Shown: positions 1-8,459, numbered from the stretch's first letter. The stretch: 44,068 nt of DNA from DASSCW01 sp036555005 (GCA_036555005.1 DATBME010000025.1:1-44068); one strand, 5' to 3'. Notes: generated by a model not told the origin, from the sequence alone. Program-made: numbers and translations.

Positions 1-380
1 TCGGGCGCGAAGATGTCTGTCGTGGTGGCCAACGCGGGAGCCGGCGGGAGCGCCGGCCCGATGTTGAAGTTGTGGAAGTAGCCGGCGGCGGCGGTCATGT
101 CGATGAAGAACGTCAGCGCCTCATCCGCCGTTGCCTCGACCTCGGTCGGCGTGAACTTCGAGCCCGGTCCGGCGGCGAGGACGACCGCTCCCGCCGGAGC
201 CTCGTCGGCGGGTTCGCTCGTCATGTGAACGGCCGCTTCGCTGGGCGCATTGCTCGGTGACGGCCAGTCCGACGCTGATGCGGGCGTCGAGGATGCGCTG
301 CCGGATCCGGCACACGCCGTGACGAGGAAAAGGATGGTGGCAAGCCCTGCCGGGAACAAGCGCCGCAATGCTGCGTCCAC
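1..380 (-). CDS. Cupredoxin-like lipoprotein, 3' part off the window
   Basis: The first 126 residues of a protein that leaves the window at base 1. It opens with GTG, five bases after a strong GGAGG ribosome site (386-390). Residues 1-22 form a lipoprotein signal peptide ending in the lipobox VTAC, with Cys23 as the lipidated residue, followed by a Ser/Ala/Pro-rich linker. From about residue 75 the pattern resembles a cupredoxin fold: an F-T-P-x-E-V strand, then G-Y-F-H-N-F around His102, where plastocyanin-like proteins place a metal-binding His. The remaining copper ligands would lie outside the window. Likely a secreted, membrane-anchored metal or redox protein. It is divergent from the membrane-protein gene at 602. 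The lipoprotein call is firm; the cupredoxin call is inferred from this short segment. Confidence 0.68.
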   Translation of the reverse strand, partial: MDAALRRLFPAGLATILFLVTACAGSGSASSTPASASDWPSPSNAPSEAAVHMTSEPADEAPAGAVVLAAGPGSKFTPTEVEATADEALTFFIDMTAAAGYFHNFNIGPALPPAPALATTTDIFAP

Positions 381-601
381 AGCTTCCTCCGTAGCGCATG
401 GAACTCTCTCGTGACGCCGCAGCTGCGCCGGCACCAGTCTACGGCGCGTCAAAGCCGGACGACGGGCCGGTTGACCTGGCGACTCGGGCGAACTGGCACT
501 TCACGGGACATCCCTCGCGGGCGTACGACAGACGTGAGCGGCGGCGCTCCGACGAGGATGGCGCAGCCGTCGATGACATCGAATATGGGGAGAACCGAGC
601 A

Positions 602-1003
602 ATGTCGAAACCAATGGTCGTCAGGCTGTTTGTGGGCAGCATCGTCACCGTGACGGCGGGAATCCTCCTGGCATTTGGCGCCGTCTGGCTCGCGTTCGCG
701 AGCGACGCCTTCGTGATGGAGGGTCCCGACGTCGTGGGCATCCAGGGCAACGGCTGGGCATTCGCCATGGTCGTGGTGGCCGGAATGGCCATCCTCGCTG
801 TCGTGGCTGGCGGCATCGCTGGGCTGGTCTCATGGATCGGCGCACTGCTGAACACCGCGCAGCTCGAGGACAAGACCTGGTTCATCCTGCTGCTGGTGCT
901 TGGCCTGTTCAGCTTTGGGCTCATCGCCATGGTCGCCTACGTGATCGCCGGGCCCGACGGGACGCTGCGTGCGGCTGACGAACAGCGAATCGCGCCCGTC
1001 TGA
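602..1003 (+). CDS. Small three-helix membrane protein, unknown function
   Basis: A 133-residue protein with three strongly hydrophobic segments (roughly residues 7-30, 48-80 and 88-112), so an integral inner-membrane protein. I do not recognise a family. The open frame extends upstream to 398, but the ATG at 602 is chosen because a GGGGAGA ribosome site precedes it and the residues before it are polar and look non-coding. Its stop codon overlaps the ribosome site of the next gene, a DUF998-like membrane protein 13 bases on, so the two are probably co-transcribed. The 221 bases before it (381-601) separate it from the divergent lipoprotein gene and hold no other gene I can support. Confidence 0.7.
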   Translation: MSKPMVVRLFVGSIVTVTAGILLAFGAVWLAFASDAFVMEGPDVVGIQGNGWAFAMVVVAGMAILAVVAGGIAGLVSWIGALLNTAQLEDKTWFILLLVLGLFSFGLIAMVAYVIAGPDGTLRAADEQRIAPV

Positions 1004-1016
1004 GGAGGAACACACC

Positions 1017-1676
1017 ATGTCATCCAAGCTATCAACGGCCACGCTGGCGGCGGAGCCGCGCGACGCATCCGCGGCGACGGCCGTCGATGGCGTTCGGCTA
1101 TCGGGCCTGCTGCTTCTCATCCTGGGAGCAGGATTCCTGACGGTGAGCATGCTCGGTGCCTCGATGGCGCCGAACTACGACTACGCCGGAGGCGCCATCA
1201 GTGATCTGGGCGTCATTCGGGAGACAGCGGTGCTGTTCAACGCGACGCTGATCATGGTCGGGCTGCTGAACATCGTGGGCGGCTACCTGTTCTACCGATG
1301 GCACGGCAGGGCGTGGATTCTCTCGATCTTCGTGCTTGGCGGCCTCGGAGCCCTGGGCGCGGGCGTCTTCCCGCTCAGCAGTGGCGGCCTGCACTCGCTG
1401 TTCGCGCTGCTGGCCTTCGTGTTCTTCAACGTGGAGGCCATCGCTGTCGCCGCTGTCATCGCCGGACCGATGCGGATCGTGTCGATCCTCGCGGGCGTGG
1501 TGGGACTGATCTTCGTCGTGGTGATGGTCATCGGTGACGCGGGAAACCCGGCCATCTTTGGACCCATCGGCCATGGCGGCGCCGAGCGCATGATCGCGTT
1601 CCCGGCCATGCTGTGGACCGTCGCCTTTGGGGGATACCTGATGGCGGCGCGACGGGAGTCCGGCGAAGCGTCGTAA
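1017..1676 (+). CDS. DUF998-family membrane protein
   Basis: A 219-residue polytopic membrane protein with about six helices. After a polar N-terminus of some 25 residues come hydrophobic helices. The loop after the first one (N-Y-D-Y-A-G-G-A-I-S-D-L-G) matches the pattern typical of the DUF998 family, whose members have six helices and no settled biochemical role. The start is the ATG at 1017, preceded by GAGGAGGA (1002-1009); the longer frame from 969 lies inside the previous gene. It forms a pair with the small membrane protein just upstream. The following 256 bases contain the promoter and leader of the nusA operon. Confidence 0.75.
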   Translation: MSSKLSTATLAAEPRDASAATAVDGVRLSGLLLLILGAGFLTVSMLGASMAPNYDYAGGAISDLGVIRETAVLFNATLIMVGLLNIVGGYLFYRWHGRAWILSIFVLGGLGALGAGVFPLSSGGLHSLFALLAFVFFNVEAIAVAAVIAGPMRIVSILAGVVGLIFVVVMVIGDAGNPAIFGPIGHGGAERMIAFPAMLWTVAFGGYLMAARRESGEAS

Positions 1677-1813
1677 CTCACATCAGGCGCGCATTGACGC
1701 GCTCAAGGCCGCTCGAAGCGTCTGGGTTCACAAGGCGTGAATCTGGGCGCTCCCTGAGCCGCCAGGGACCGCGACCAGCCGAGGGCGGTCGGTGGCGGGA
1801 ACGTGGTGCGGAC

Positions 1814-1822
1814 TGCTATACT
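1814..1822 (+). promoter_or_regulatory. Extended -10 promoter for the nusA operon
   Basis: TGCTATACT reads as an extended -10 element (TG, one base, TATACT). No good -35 box is visible at the usual distance, as is common for extended -10 promoters. Transcription would start near 1829, giving a leader of about 100 bases before nusA that contains the terminator-like hairpin at 1872-1905. Confidence 0.5.
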
Positions 1823-1871
1823 TCGGGCGGTTTCGCCGGCGTTGCGAGCCAATTCGATACTGACTGTGTGC

Positions 1872-1905
1872 AACGTGGGTCGGTTCGCCTCCCACGTTTT
1901 TGTTT
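1872..1905 (+). terminator. Intrinsic terminator or attenuator in the nusA leader
   Basis: A perfect 8-bp stem (AACGTGGG at 1872-1879 with CCCACGTT at 1891-1898) encloses an 11-base loop and runs into a T-rich tract (1897-1905, TTTTTG then TTT). This has the form of a Rho-independent terminator, unusual in so GC-rich a sequence. It lies 28 bases before the nusA start and about 45 bases after the predicted transcription start, so it could attenuate the operon, possibly under NusA feedback. It could instead simply end transcription from upstream. Confidence 0.6.
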
Positions 1906-1932
1906 CTGCCCGGACGGGCGCGAGGTGCGGAC

Positions 1933-3111
1933 GTGAATCGAGACTTCATCGGAGCCTTGCTCCAGTTGAACGCCGAGAAGGGCGTGCCGCAGGAGATCCT
2001 CATCCAGACGCTGGAGCAGGCGATCGAGTCCGCCTATCGGCGCAACGCGGACGCCCCCGAGAACGTGGTCGTCCACGTGGATCCGGAGAGCGGCGAGATC
2101 AGCGTCTTCCGCGAGTACGAGGTCGTGGCCGGCGAGGCCGAGATCGAGGATCCGGAGCTCCAGATGGTCGTGGCCGAGGCGCAGAAGGTCGATGCGGCGA
2201 CGGGCGTGGGCGGCAAGGTCCGCGTCCCGGAGAACGTGACCCAGGCCCAGCTGGGCCGGATCGCGGCGCAGACCGCCGGCCAGGTCTATCGCCAGCGCCT
2301 GCGCGAGGCGGAGCGCGACGTGGTGTACGGCCAGTACGCCAGCCGCGAGGGCGAGATCATGACCGGCGTGGTGCATCGCACCACCGACCAGGCCGTGGTG
2401 CTCGACATGGGCAAGGGCGTGGAGGCGGTGCTGGCCGTCACGGAGCAGCTCCCCGGGGAGCACTACCGCATCGGGCAGCACCTCAAGGTCTACGTCCTGG
2501 AGGTGCGCCGGACGACGCGCGGGCCGGTGCTGGTGGTGAGCCGCACGCATAGGGGCTTCCTGCGCCGCCTGATGGAGATGGAGATCCCCGAGATCTACAA
2601 CGGCACGGTCGTCATCCGCGGCATCGCCCGCGAGGCCGGCAGCCGCTCCAAGGTGTCGGTCGAGAGCCGGCAGCCCGGCGTCGACGCCAAGGGCTCGGCG
2701 GTCGGCCAGCGCGGCGCGCGCATCCAGGCCATCGTGGCCGAGCTGAACGGCGAGAAGGTGGACATCGTGCTCTGGCACGAGGACGCCGGGCAGTACGTCG
2801 CCGAGGCGCTGTCGCCGGCCGAGGTGCTGAGCGTGCGCATCGACGAGGAGCACAAGATCGCGAATGTCATCGTGCCGGAGCGCCAGCTGAGCCTGGCGAT
2901 CGGCAAGGAGGGGCAGAACGCCCGCCTGGCGGCCAAGCTAACCGGCTGGCGGATCGACATCCGCTCGGATGCCGGCGTCGCCACCGCCGCGGCGGCCCAT
3001 GACGGAACCGATGACGCCGATGCCCACGAGGCCGACGCCCACGGCACAGAGGCGCTCGACATCGATGCGACTCCCGAGGAGGTGCCGGCCGATGCCGAAG
3101 CGAAGACCTGA
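1933..3111 (+). CDS. nusA: Transcription termination/antitermination factor NusA
   Basis: A 392-residue NusA, which binds RNA polymerase and nascent RNA to modulate pausing, termination and antitermination. Visible domains: an N-terminal polymerase-binding domain (about 1-130), an S1 domain (about 138-205), and two KH modules with GxxG loops at Gly258-Gly261 and Gly324-Gly327. A 40-residue Asp/His/Ala-rich acidic tail follows, without the long repeated acidic domains of proteobacterial NusA. The GTG at 1933 is chosen (GAGG upstream; the N-terminus VNRDFIGALLQL fits the family) rather than the ATG at 1900, which lies in the leader hairpin. It heads the operon. The usual upstream partner rimP is absent here. 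The 3' end overlaps ylxR by 20 bases. Confidence 0.95.
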   Translation: MNRDFIGALLQLNAEKGVPQEILIQTLEQAIESAYRRNADAPENVVVHVDPESGEISVFREYEVVAGEAEIEDPELQMVVAEAQKVDAATGVGGKVRVPENVTQAQLGRIAAQTAGQVYRQRLREAERDVVYGQYASREGEIMTGVVHRTTDQAVVLDMGKGVEAVLAVTEQLPGEHYRIGQHLKVYVLEVRRTTRGPVLVVSRTHRGFLRRLMEMEIPEIYNGTVVIRGIAREAGSRSKVSVESRQPGVDAKGSAVGQRGARIQAIVAELNGEKVDIVLWHEDAGQYVAEALSPAEVLSVRIDEEHKIANVIVPERQLSLAIGKEGQNARLAAKLTGWRIDIRSDAGVATAAAAHDGTDDADAHEADAHGTEALDIDATPEEVPADAEAKT

Positions 3112-3364
3112 CCACGTGCCGATGCGCACCTGCGCGGTGTGCCGGCAGGTCAAGCCCAAGCGGTCGATGACGCGCGTGGTGCGTGGCTCCGACGGCTCGG
3201 TCGCCATCGACCTGAGCGGCAAGGCCGCCGGCCGGGGCACCTACATCTGCGACGATCCTGACTGCCGCGATCCGCGCCGCCTGGCCGATGCCGTCGGCCG
3301 CGCGCTCGCCGCACCGGTGGAGCCCGGAACGCTCCAGCTCGAGGTACCGAATGCCACCCCGTAG
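3092..3364 (+). CDS. ylxR: YlxR/RnpM family RNA-binding protein
   Basis: A 90-residue YlxR (DUF448) protein. It begins MPKRRPDHVPMRTC with the family's R-T-C-x-x-C motif and contains the G-R-G-T-Y-x-C signature in the middle. YlxR proteins bind RNA; in Firmicutes the homologue RnpM has been reported to modulate RNase P. The start overlaps the end of nusA and has an excellent ribosome site (AGGAGGTG, 3077-3084). Its last 14 bases overlap infB, so nusA, ylxR and infB are probably translationally coupled. No L7Ae-like gene lies between ylxR and infB, unlike in Bacillus. Confidence 0.92.
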   Translation: MPKRRPDHVPMRTCAVCRQVKPKRSMTRVVRGSDGSVAIDLSGKAAGRGTYICDDPDCRDPRRLADAVGRALAAPVEPGTLQLEVPNATP

Positions 3365-5255
3365 ATACCAGCCCCGCAGGGGCCCGCGCCCGCCACGCCG
3401 TCGCAACGGCGGTGGCGGCGCCGCCGTGGCCGATGCGCCGACGCCGGTCCGTCCGGAAGGACCGGTCGAGCTGCCGTCGTCGATCGCGGTCAAGGACCTG
3501 GCCGAGGCGCTGACGGTCAGCACCGCCGACGTGATCAAGGAGCTGATCCGCAACGGGATCTTCGCGACCATCAACCAGTCGATCGACTTCGATACCGCCT
3601 CGCTGGTGGCAGGTGAGCTGGGCATAGAGACGGTTGAGCGCGGGGCGGCCGAGCGCGCCGCCGCCGAGGCCGCCGGTCCGACCGAGATCGTGGCTCCCGG
3701 CGGGGAGGGCGAGGCTGGCGGCAAGCCGGTCCTCTTCACCGAGGACGACGCGGCCGACCTGGCGACCCGTGCTCCGATCGTAACGATCATGGGCCACGTC
3801 GACCATGGCAAGACCAGCCTGCTCGACGCGGTGCGCAGCACCACCGTCGCGGCCGGAGAGCGGGGTGGCATCACGCAGCACATCGGCGCCAGCGAGGTCG
3901 TGCACAACGACAAGCGCATCGTCTTCCTGGACACGCCCGGCCACGAGGCCTTCACCGCCATGCGCGCCCGCGGTGCCCAGGTCACCGATATCGCCATCAT
4001 CGTGGTGGCTGCCGACGACGGCGTCATGCCGCAGACCAGGGAGGCGATCGACCACGTGCGGGCGGCCCGGGTGCCGATGATCGTGGCGATCAACAAGATC
4101 GACAAGCCGGATGCCAACCCCGACCGGGTGAAGCAGGAGCTGGCCGACATGAACGTGCTGATCGAGGAGTACGGCGGTGACGTGATCGCGGTGCCGGTGT
4201 CGGCCAAGCAGCAGACCGGCCTGGACGACCTGATGGAGATGATCCTGCTGGTCGCGGACCTGCAGGACCTCAAGGCCAACCCGAACCGGCCGGCGGTGGG
4301 CACCATCGTCGAGTCGAAGGTCGAGAAGGGCCGCGGCAACGTGGCCACCGTGCTGGTCCAGACCGGCACGCTGCGGGTCGGCGACATCGTGGCGGTGGGC
4401 CGCACCCACGGCCGGGTGCGCGCCCTGCAGAACGCCGCCGGCAAGCGCATCAAGTCGGCCGAGCCTGCCACCGCTGCAGAGATCATCGGCCTCAACGAGC
4501 TGCCCGAGGCAGGCGACATCCTGCGGGTGGTCGACGACGAAAAGGCGGCGCGCGAGATGGCCGAGGCCACCGCTCGCGGCACGATCGGCAGCGACGGCAA
4601 GACGGCCTTCTCGCTCGAGGACATCTCGGCCCAGATCCAGTCGGCCGAGGTCAAGGAGCTGCGCGTGGTGCTCAAGACGGACGTCCAGGGCTCGCTGGGC
4701 GCCATCCGCCACGCGCTGGAGCGCCTGAACACCAGCGAGGTGCGGATCAACATCCTGCGCGAGGGCGCGGGCGACATCAACGAATCGGATGTGCTGCTGG
4801 CATCGGCCTCGGATGCGGTGGTCATCGGCTTCAACACCAAGCCCGATCCGGGGGCGCAGCGCGCCATCGACGCCTCCGGCGTGGACGTGCGCCTGTACGA
4901 CGTCATCTACAAGCTGACCGATGACGTGGGCGCCGCCCTGCAGGGCATGCTCGCCCCCAAGCTGATCGAGCAGGTCGAGGGCCACGCCGAGGTGCGGATG
5001 ATCATCAAGGCCGGCAAGGCCGGCAACGTGGCCGGCTCGTACGTGACCGACGGGCGGATCGTGCGGGGAGGCGAAGTTCGCCTGTTCCGGGGCGGGACGC
5101 AGGTGGCCGAGGGGCGGATCACCTCCCTCAAGCGCTTCAAGGATGACGTCCGCGAGGTGGCCTCCGGCTTCGAATGCGGCATCGGCCTGTCGATCGACGA
5201 GATCGCGGAGGGTGATGTGATCGAGTGCTTCCAGATGGTGGCGGAGTCCGCGTAA
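3351..5255 (+). CDS. infB: Translation initiation factor IF-2
   Basis: A 634-residue IF-2, the GTPase that brings initiator tRNA to the ribosome and promotes subunit joining. After a short basic Arg/Gly/Pro-rich leader comes the IF2-N module (about residues 48-95). The G domain has P-loop GHVDHGKT at 148-155, DTPGH at 194-198, NKID at 248-251 and SAK at 284-286. Domains II, III and the C-terminal tRNA-binding domain follow. It is short for IF-2 because the extended N-terminal region is nearly absent. The ATG at 3351 is chosen (GAGG upstream, overlap with ylxR); the frame open from 3288 is antisense-free ylxR coding sequence in another frame. Confidence 0.96.
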   Translation: MPPRRYQPRRGPRPPRRRNGGGGAAVADAPTPVRPEGPVELPSSIAVKDLAEALTVSTADVIKELIRNGIFATINQSIDFDTASLVAGELGIETVERGAAERAAAEAAGPTEIVAPGGEGEAGGKPVLFTEDDAADLATRAPIVTIMGHVDHGKTSLLDAVRSTTVAAGERGGITQHIGASEVVHNDKRIVFLDTPGHEAFTAMRARGAQVTDIAIIVVAADDGVMPQTREAIDHVRAARVPMIVAINKIDKPDANPDRVKQELADMNVLIEEYGGDVIAVPVSAKQQTGLDDLMEMILLVADLQDLKANPNRPAVGTIVESKVEKGRGNVATVLVQTGTLRVGDIVAVGRTHGRVRALQNAAGKRIKSAEPATAAEIIGLNELPEAGDILRVVDDEKAAREMAEATARGTIGSDGKTAFSLEDISAQIQSAEVKELRVVLKTDVQGSLGAIRHALERLNTSEVRINILREGAGDINESDVLLASASDAVVIGFNTKPDPGAQRAIDASGVDVRLYDVIYKLTDDVGAALQGMLAPKLIEQVEGHAEVRMIIKAGKAGNVAGSYVTDGRIVRGGEVRLFRGGTQVAEGRITSLKRFKDDVREVASGFECGIGLSIDEIAEGDVIECFQMVAESA

Positions 5256-5262
5256 TACAGCG

Positions 5263-5625
5263 ATGAGCCAACGTACGCAGCGGCTGGACAGCCAGATCCA
5301 GCAGGAGCTCATGCAGCTGCTGCAGCGCGACCTGAAGGACCCGCGCGTTGGTTTCGCGACCATCACCCGCGTGGAGACGAGCCGCGACCTGGGCCATGCC
5401 CGGGTGTGGGTCAGCGTGTACGGGACCGATGCGGAGCAGGCCGCCTCGATCGACGCGCTACGCAGCGCCGCCCCGTGGCTGCGACGCCAGCTCGGCGAGC
5501 GGCTGCGCCTGCGGCACGTGCCACAGCTCACCATTCGGGCCGATGACTCGATCGCGTCCGGCGACCGGGTGCTGCGCATCCTGCACGACATCGAGGCCGA
5601 GTCAGCGTCCAAGGACGGCTCGTGA
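5263..5625 (+). CDS. rbfA: 30S ribosome-binding factor RbfA
   Basis: A 120-residue RbfA, a KH-fold protein that binds the 30S subunit during late 16S rRNA maturation. The N-terminus (QRLDSQIQQELMQLL) and the D-P-R-V-G-F-A-T-I-T-R-V-E-x-S-R-D-L core are characteristic. It starts seven bases after infB, and its TGA overlaps the GTG of the following DHH phosphoesterase gene (GTGA), so translation is likely coupled. The length is normal for the family. Confidence 0.93.
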   Translation: MSQRTQRLDSQIQQELMQLLQRDLKDPRVGFATITRVETSRDLGHARVWVSVYGTDAEQAASIDALRSAAPWLRRQLGERLRLRHVPQLTIRADDSIASGDRVLRILHDIEAESASKDGS

Positions 5626-6599
5626 ACGAGGTCGTCGCACTGCTGCGCGAGGCGCAGCGGGTCACGGCGATCTGCCACGAGAACCCGGACGCCGACACGC
5701 TGGGCGCGGCGATCGCCATCGCCATCGCCGCCGAGCGGCTGGGCAAGCCCTCCGAGGTGGTGAGCGCCGATCCGCCGCCCCCGTTGCTGTCGTTCGTGCC
5801 GCGCATCGACCAGGTGCGACGGGCGCCGGCGCTGGAGCCGGACGTGGCCGTTGTCGTCGATGCGGGCGACCTGTCACGCACCGGCACCATCGCCACCGAG
5901 CACGCGGACTGGCTGGCCAGGGCTCGGGTCGCCAACGTCGACCACCATGTCTCGAACACCGGCTTCGGCACTGCGGCCTGGGTCGACCCAACGGCGGCCG
6001 CCACCTGCGAGATGGTGGCGCTCATGCTGCCGGAGCTGGGCGTCACGATCGACGAGGAGCTGGCGACCGTCCTGATGACCGGCATCGCGCAGGACACGCA
6101 CACCTTCGCGCACCCGAACGCGACGCCACGCACCCTGCGCGTGGCGGCCGAGCTGGTGGAGGCGGGCGCGCCGCTGTCGAAGATCAACCGCACCCTGTAC
6201 GTGGACAAGCCGTACAGCACGCTGGCGCTGTGGGGCCTGATGCTGGCCGGCATCGGCCAGCGCTGCGATCAGCGCATCGTCCACGCCTCCATGACCACCG
6301 CCATGCTGACCGAGGTGGGGGAGGAGCCTTCCGCCGGCGAGGGGTTCGTGGACCTGCTGGCCTCGACCAAGGCGGCCGACATCACGGTCCTGTTCAAGGA
6401 GGCCGACGAGAAGACGACCCGGGTCAGCGTGCGCACCAGCGACCGGGCCGACGCGGTGGCGATCACCTCCGCCTTCGGCGGTGGCGGCCACGCGCGGGCA
6501 GCCGGCTGCACGGTGGTGGCGCCGCTGGCCGAGGCCCGCGAGCAGGTGCTGGCCGAGTGCGAGCGGGAGCTGGCCCGGACCGATGCTGGGAGTCGTTAA
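5622..6599 (+). CDS. nrnA: DHH/DHHA1 phosphoesterase, NrnA-like oligoribonuclease / pAp phosphatase
   Basis: A 325-residue DHH-family phosphoesterase. The metal-binding motifs are complete: H-E-N-P-D-A-D at 19-25, D-A-G-D, the D-H-H triad in V-D-H-H-V-S-N, and an Asp in I-A-Q-D-T-H. The C-terminal DHHA1 domain ends in the glycine-rich substrate motif F-G-G-G-G-H-A-R-A-A-G. NrnA degrades 2-5 nt RNAs and dephosphorylates 3'-phosphoadenosine 5'-phosphate; this position after rbfA is typical. It starts with GTG overlapping the rbfA stop, and truB overlaps its end by 17 bases. With PNPase, RNase J and RNase Y it belongs to the RNA-decay set in this window. Confidence 0.9.
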   Translation: MNEVVALLREAQRVTAICHENPDADTLGAAIAIAIAAERLGKPSEVVSADPPPPLLSFVPRIDQVRRAPALEPDVAVVVDAGDLSRTGTIATEHADWLARARVANVDHHVSNTGFGTAAWVDPTAAATCEMVALMLPELGVTIDEELATVLMTGIAQDTHTFAHPNATPRTLRVAAELVEAGAPLSKINRTLYVDKPYSTLALWGLMLAGIGQRCDQRIVHASMTTAMLTEVGEEPSAGEGFVDLLASTKAADITVLFKEADEKTTRVSVRTSDRADAVAITSAFGGGGHARAAGCTVVAPLAEAREQVLAECERELARTDAGSR

Positions 6600-7488
6600 C
6601 CTCGACAAGCCGGTGGGGCCGACCTCGCATGACATGGTGGGCCTGCTGCGGCGCCTGACAGCCAGCCGGCGCATCGGTCACGCGGGGACCCTGGATCCAC
6701 TCGCCTCCGGCGTGCTGCCCATCCTGGTGGGCGGCGCCACGCGCTTCAGCGAGGAGCTGACCGGCGGGTCAAAGCGCTACGACGCGGTCATCCGGCTGGG
6801 TGCCACCTCGGCGACCGACGATGGCGAAGGGCCGATCATCCCCGGCGAGCGATCCCTTCCCGACGACGACGCCATTCGGGCGGCGCTCGGCACATTCGTG
6901 GGCAGCTTCGACCAGCTGCCGCCGGCGTTCTCAGCACGGAAGTCCGGCGGGCGCACCGCGCACCGGGCCGCGCGCGCCGGTGAGCCGCTGGTGCTGGCGG
7001 CCCGCCGCGTGACCGTCCACGGGATCGAGCTGCGCGCGATCACCCGCGGCGAGGGCACGGTCGACGTGGCGGTCGACCTGCGCACCGGGGCCGGCACGTA
7101 CGTCCGTTCGATCGCGCGCGATCTCGGGCAGGCGCTCGGCTGCGGTGGATACTTGCTGGCCCTGCGCCGGACCGAAGCGGCCGGGCTGCGGGTGGAGGAC
7201 GCGCTGACGCCCGAGCAGCTGGAACGGTTGCGCGACGGCGGGCGCCTGGCCGACGCCGTGCTGCCGGTGGCCGACCTGCTGCCGCTGCCGCGGGTGCGCC
7301 TGACCGAGGCCGATGCGGTCCGCTTCCGCAACGGCTCGCGCATCGCCCTGGTTGGCGAGACGGACGCCGATGCGGCCGACGGACGACGGGTGGTGCTGGA
7401 TCGCAGCGACCAGCTGCTGGGCGTCGGATCGGTGCTGGCCGGGCAGTTGCAGCCGGAGAAGGTCCTCGCGCCGACGGGCACGGCATGA
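6583..7488 (+). CDS. truB: tRNA pseudouridine(55) synthase TruB
   Basis: A 301-residue TruB, which converts U55 in the T-loop of tRNAs to pseudouridine. The N-terminus L-G-V-V-N-L-D-K-P-V-G-P-T-S-H-D and motif II, G-H-A-G-T-L-D-P-L-A-S-G-V-L-P, are textbook, with catalytic Asp38. The conserved Y-D and R-S-I-A-R-D-L-G segments are present, and a C-terminal PUA-like domain follows from about residue 225. The ATG at 6583 lies inside the end of nrnA; the longer frame from 6481 is shadow. Its stop overlaps the ribF start (ATGA). Confidence 0.95.
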   Translation: MLGVVNLDKPVGPTSHDMVGLLRRLTASRRIGHAGTLDPLASGVLPILVGGATRFSEELTGGSKRYDAVIRLGATSATDDGEGPIIPGERSLPDDDAIRAALGTFVGSFDQLPPAFSARKSGGRTAHRAARAGEPLVLAARRVTVHGIELRAITRGEGTVDVAVDLRTGAGTYVRSIARDLGQALGCGGYLLALRRTEAAGLRVEDALTPEQLERLRDGGRLADAVLPVADLLPLPRVRLTEADAVRFRNGSRIALVGETDADAADGRRVVLDRSDQLLGVGSVLAGQLQPEKVLAPTGTA

Positions 7489-8432
7489 CCGCGCTGGAGC
7501 CCGGCGCGTTGGACCTGCGCAGCCTGCCCGCGATCGGGCCGGCGGCGGTGTGCATGGGCGTCTTCGACGGCGTCCACCGGGGCCACGAGGCGTTGCTGGC
7601 GGCGACGGCCGCGACCGCGGCCGACCTTGGCACGGCATCGGTGGCGCTCGTCTTCGATCCGCATCCGGAGGAGGTCATCCATCCCGGACGCACGGTCCCG
7701 CGTCTGACGCCTCTGGCCGTGGTGCTGCGCGCGATTCGCGCGCTGGGCGTAGCCCATGCCGTGCCGATTCGCTTCGACACCGCTCTCCGGGAACGCAGCG
7801 CGGAGGAGTTCCTGGCGGATCTGGCCCCGGCCATCACGCTGCGCGCGTTGGTAATGACCCCCGAAAGCGCGTTCGGGCAGGGCCGCGGCGGCACCGTCGC
7901 GCGCATGCGCGAGCACGGCCGCGAGACCGGCTTCGAGGTCCGCGTCGTGGAGCCGGTGCTGCTCGATGGTGAGTCCGTCTCCTCGAGCCGCCTGCGGCGT
8001 GCGGTGGAGGCGGGTGACCTGGACGCGGTCGCCGCGCTGGGCCGCCCTGCATTCCTGCAGGGCGTGGTGGTGGAGGGCGACCGCCGTGGGCGGGAGCTGG
8101 GCTATCCCACCGCCAACCTGCGCTTCGCATACGCTCCGGCGCTGCCGCCGCGCGGCGTCTACACCGGCCGCGTGAGCGTAGCCGAGCGTGGCGTGGGTCC
8201 CGGCCATCCGGGTCTGGTCAGCATCGGGACACGGCCCACCTTCCACGACGCGGGCCAGCTGCTGGTGGAGGTCCACCTGCTGGACTACGACGGTGACCTG
8301 TACGGCGCCGTGCTGGAGCTGGAGCTGATGCATCGGCTCCGCGACGAGCGCCGCTTCGACTCGGCCGCGGAGCTGGTGGACCAGATGCATCGGGACGAGG
8401 CGGAGGCCCGTGCCCGCCTGGGCCTGGGCTGA
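7485..8432 (+). CDS. ribF: Bifunctional riboflavin kinase / FAD synthetase RibF
   Basis: A 315-residue RibF, which phosphorylates riboflavin to FMN and adenylates FMN to FAD. The N-terminal nucleotidyltransferase half has G-V-F-D-G-V-H-R-G-H (residues about 25-34), the F-D-P-H-P segment and the S-S-S-R-L-R motif. The C-terminal kinase half has G-R-E-L-G-Y-P-T-A-N-L, whose P-T-A-N is the flavokinase signature. The usual D-F-R-F-G motif is altered here to S-A-F-G-Q-G-R-G. It overlaps truB by four bases. No FMN riboswitch precedes it because it is embedded in the operon. Confidence 0.94.
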   Translation: MTALEPGALDLRSLPAIGPAAVCMGVFDGVHRGHEALLAATAATAADLGTASVALVFDPHPEEVIHPGRTVPRLTPLAVVLRAIRALGVAHAVPIRFDTALRERSAEEFLADLAPAITLRALVMTPESAFGQGRGGTVARMREHGRETGFEVRVVEPVLLDGESVSSSRLRRAVEAGDLDAVAALGRPAFLQGVVVEGDRRGRELGYPTANLRFAYAPALPPRGVYTGRVSVAERGVGPGHPGLVSIGTRPTFHDAGQLLVEVHLLDYDGDLYGAVLELELMHRLRDERRFDSAAELVDQMHRDEAEARARLGLG

Positions 8433-8450
8433 ACGGAAACCGGCCAGATC

Positions 8451-8459
8451 TGGTACGAT
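8451..8459 (+). promoter_or_regulatory. Candidate internal promoter for rpsO-pnp
   Basis: TGGTACGAT reads as an extended -10 element about 35 bases before the rpsO start, in the 61-base gap after ribF. No convincing -35 is seen. It would let rpsO-pnp be transcribed independently of the upstream operon. Confidence 0.35.

Noticed and set aside
1900..1935. ATG at 1900 as the nusA start
   Set aside because: It lies within the terminator-like hairpin/T-tract, has no ribosome site, and adds 11 residues not typical of NusA; GTG at 1933 fits better.
3150..5678. 842-codon open frame on the minus strand over infB
   Set aside because: It is antisense to infB, which has complete GTPase motifs. Long antisense frames are expected in GC-rich coding DNA, and its translation shows no family motif and His/Asp/Leu/Arg-skewed composition.
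7440..7490. FMN riboswitch before ribF
   Set aside because: ribF overlaps truB by four bases, leaving no leader in which such an element could sit.
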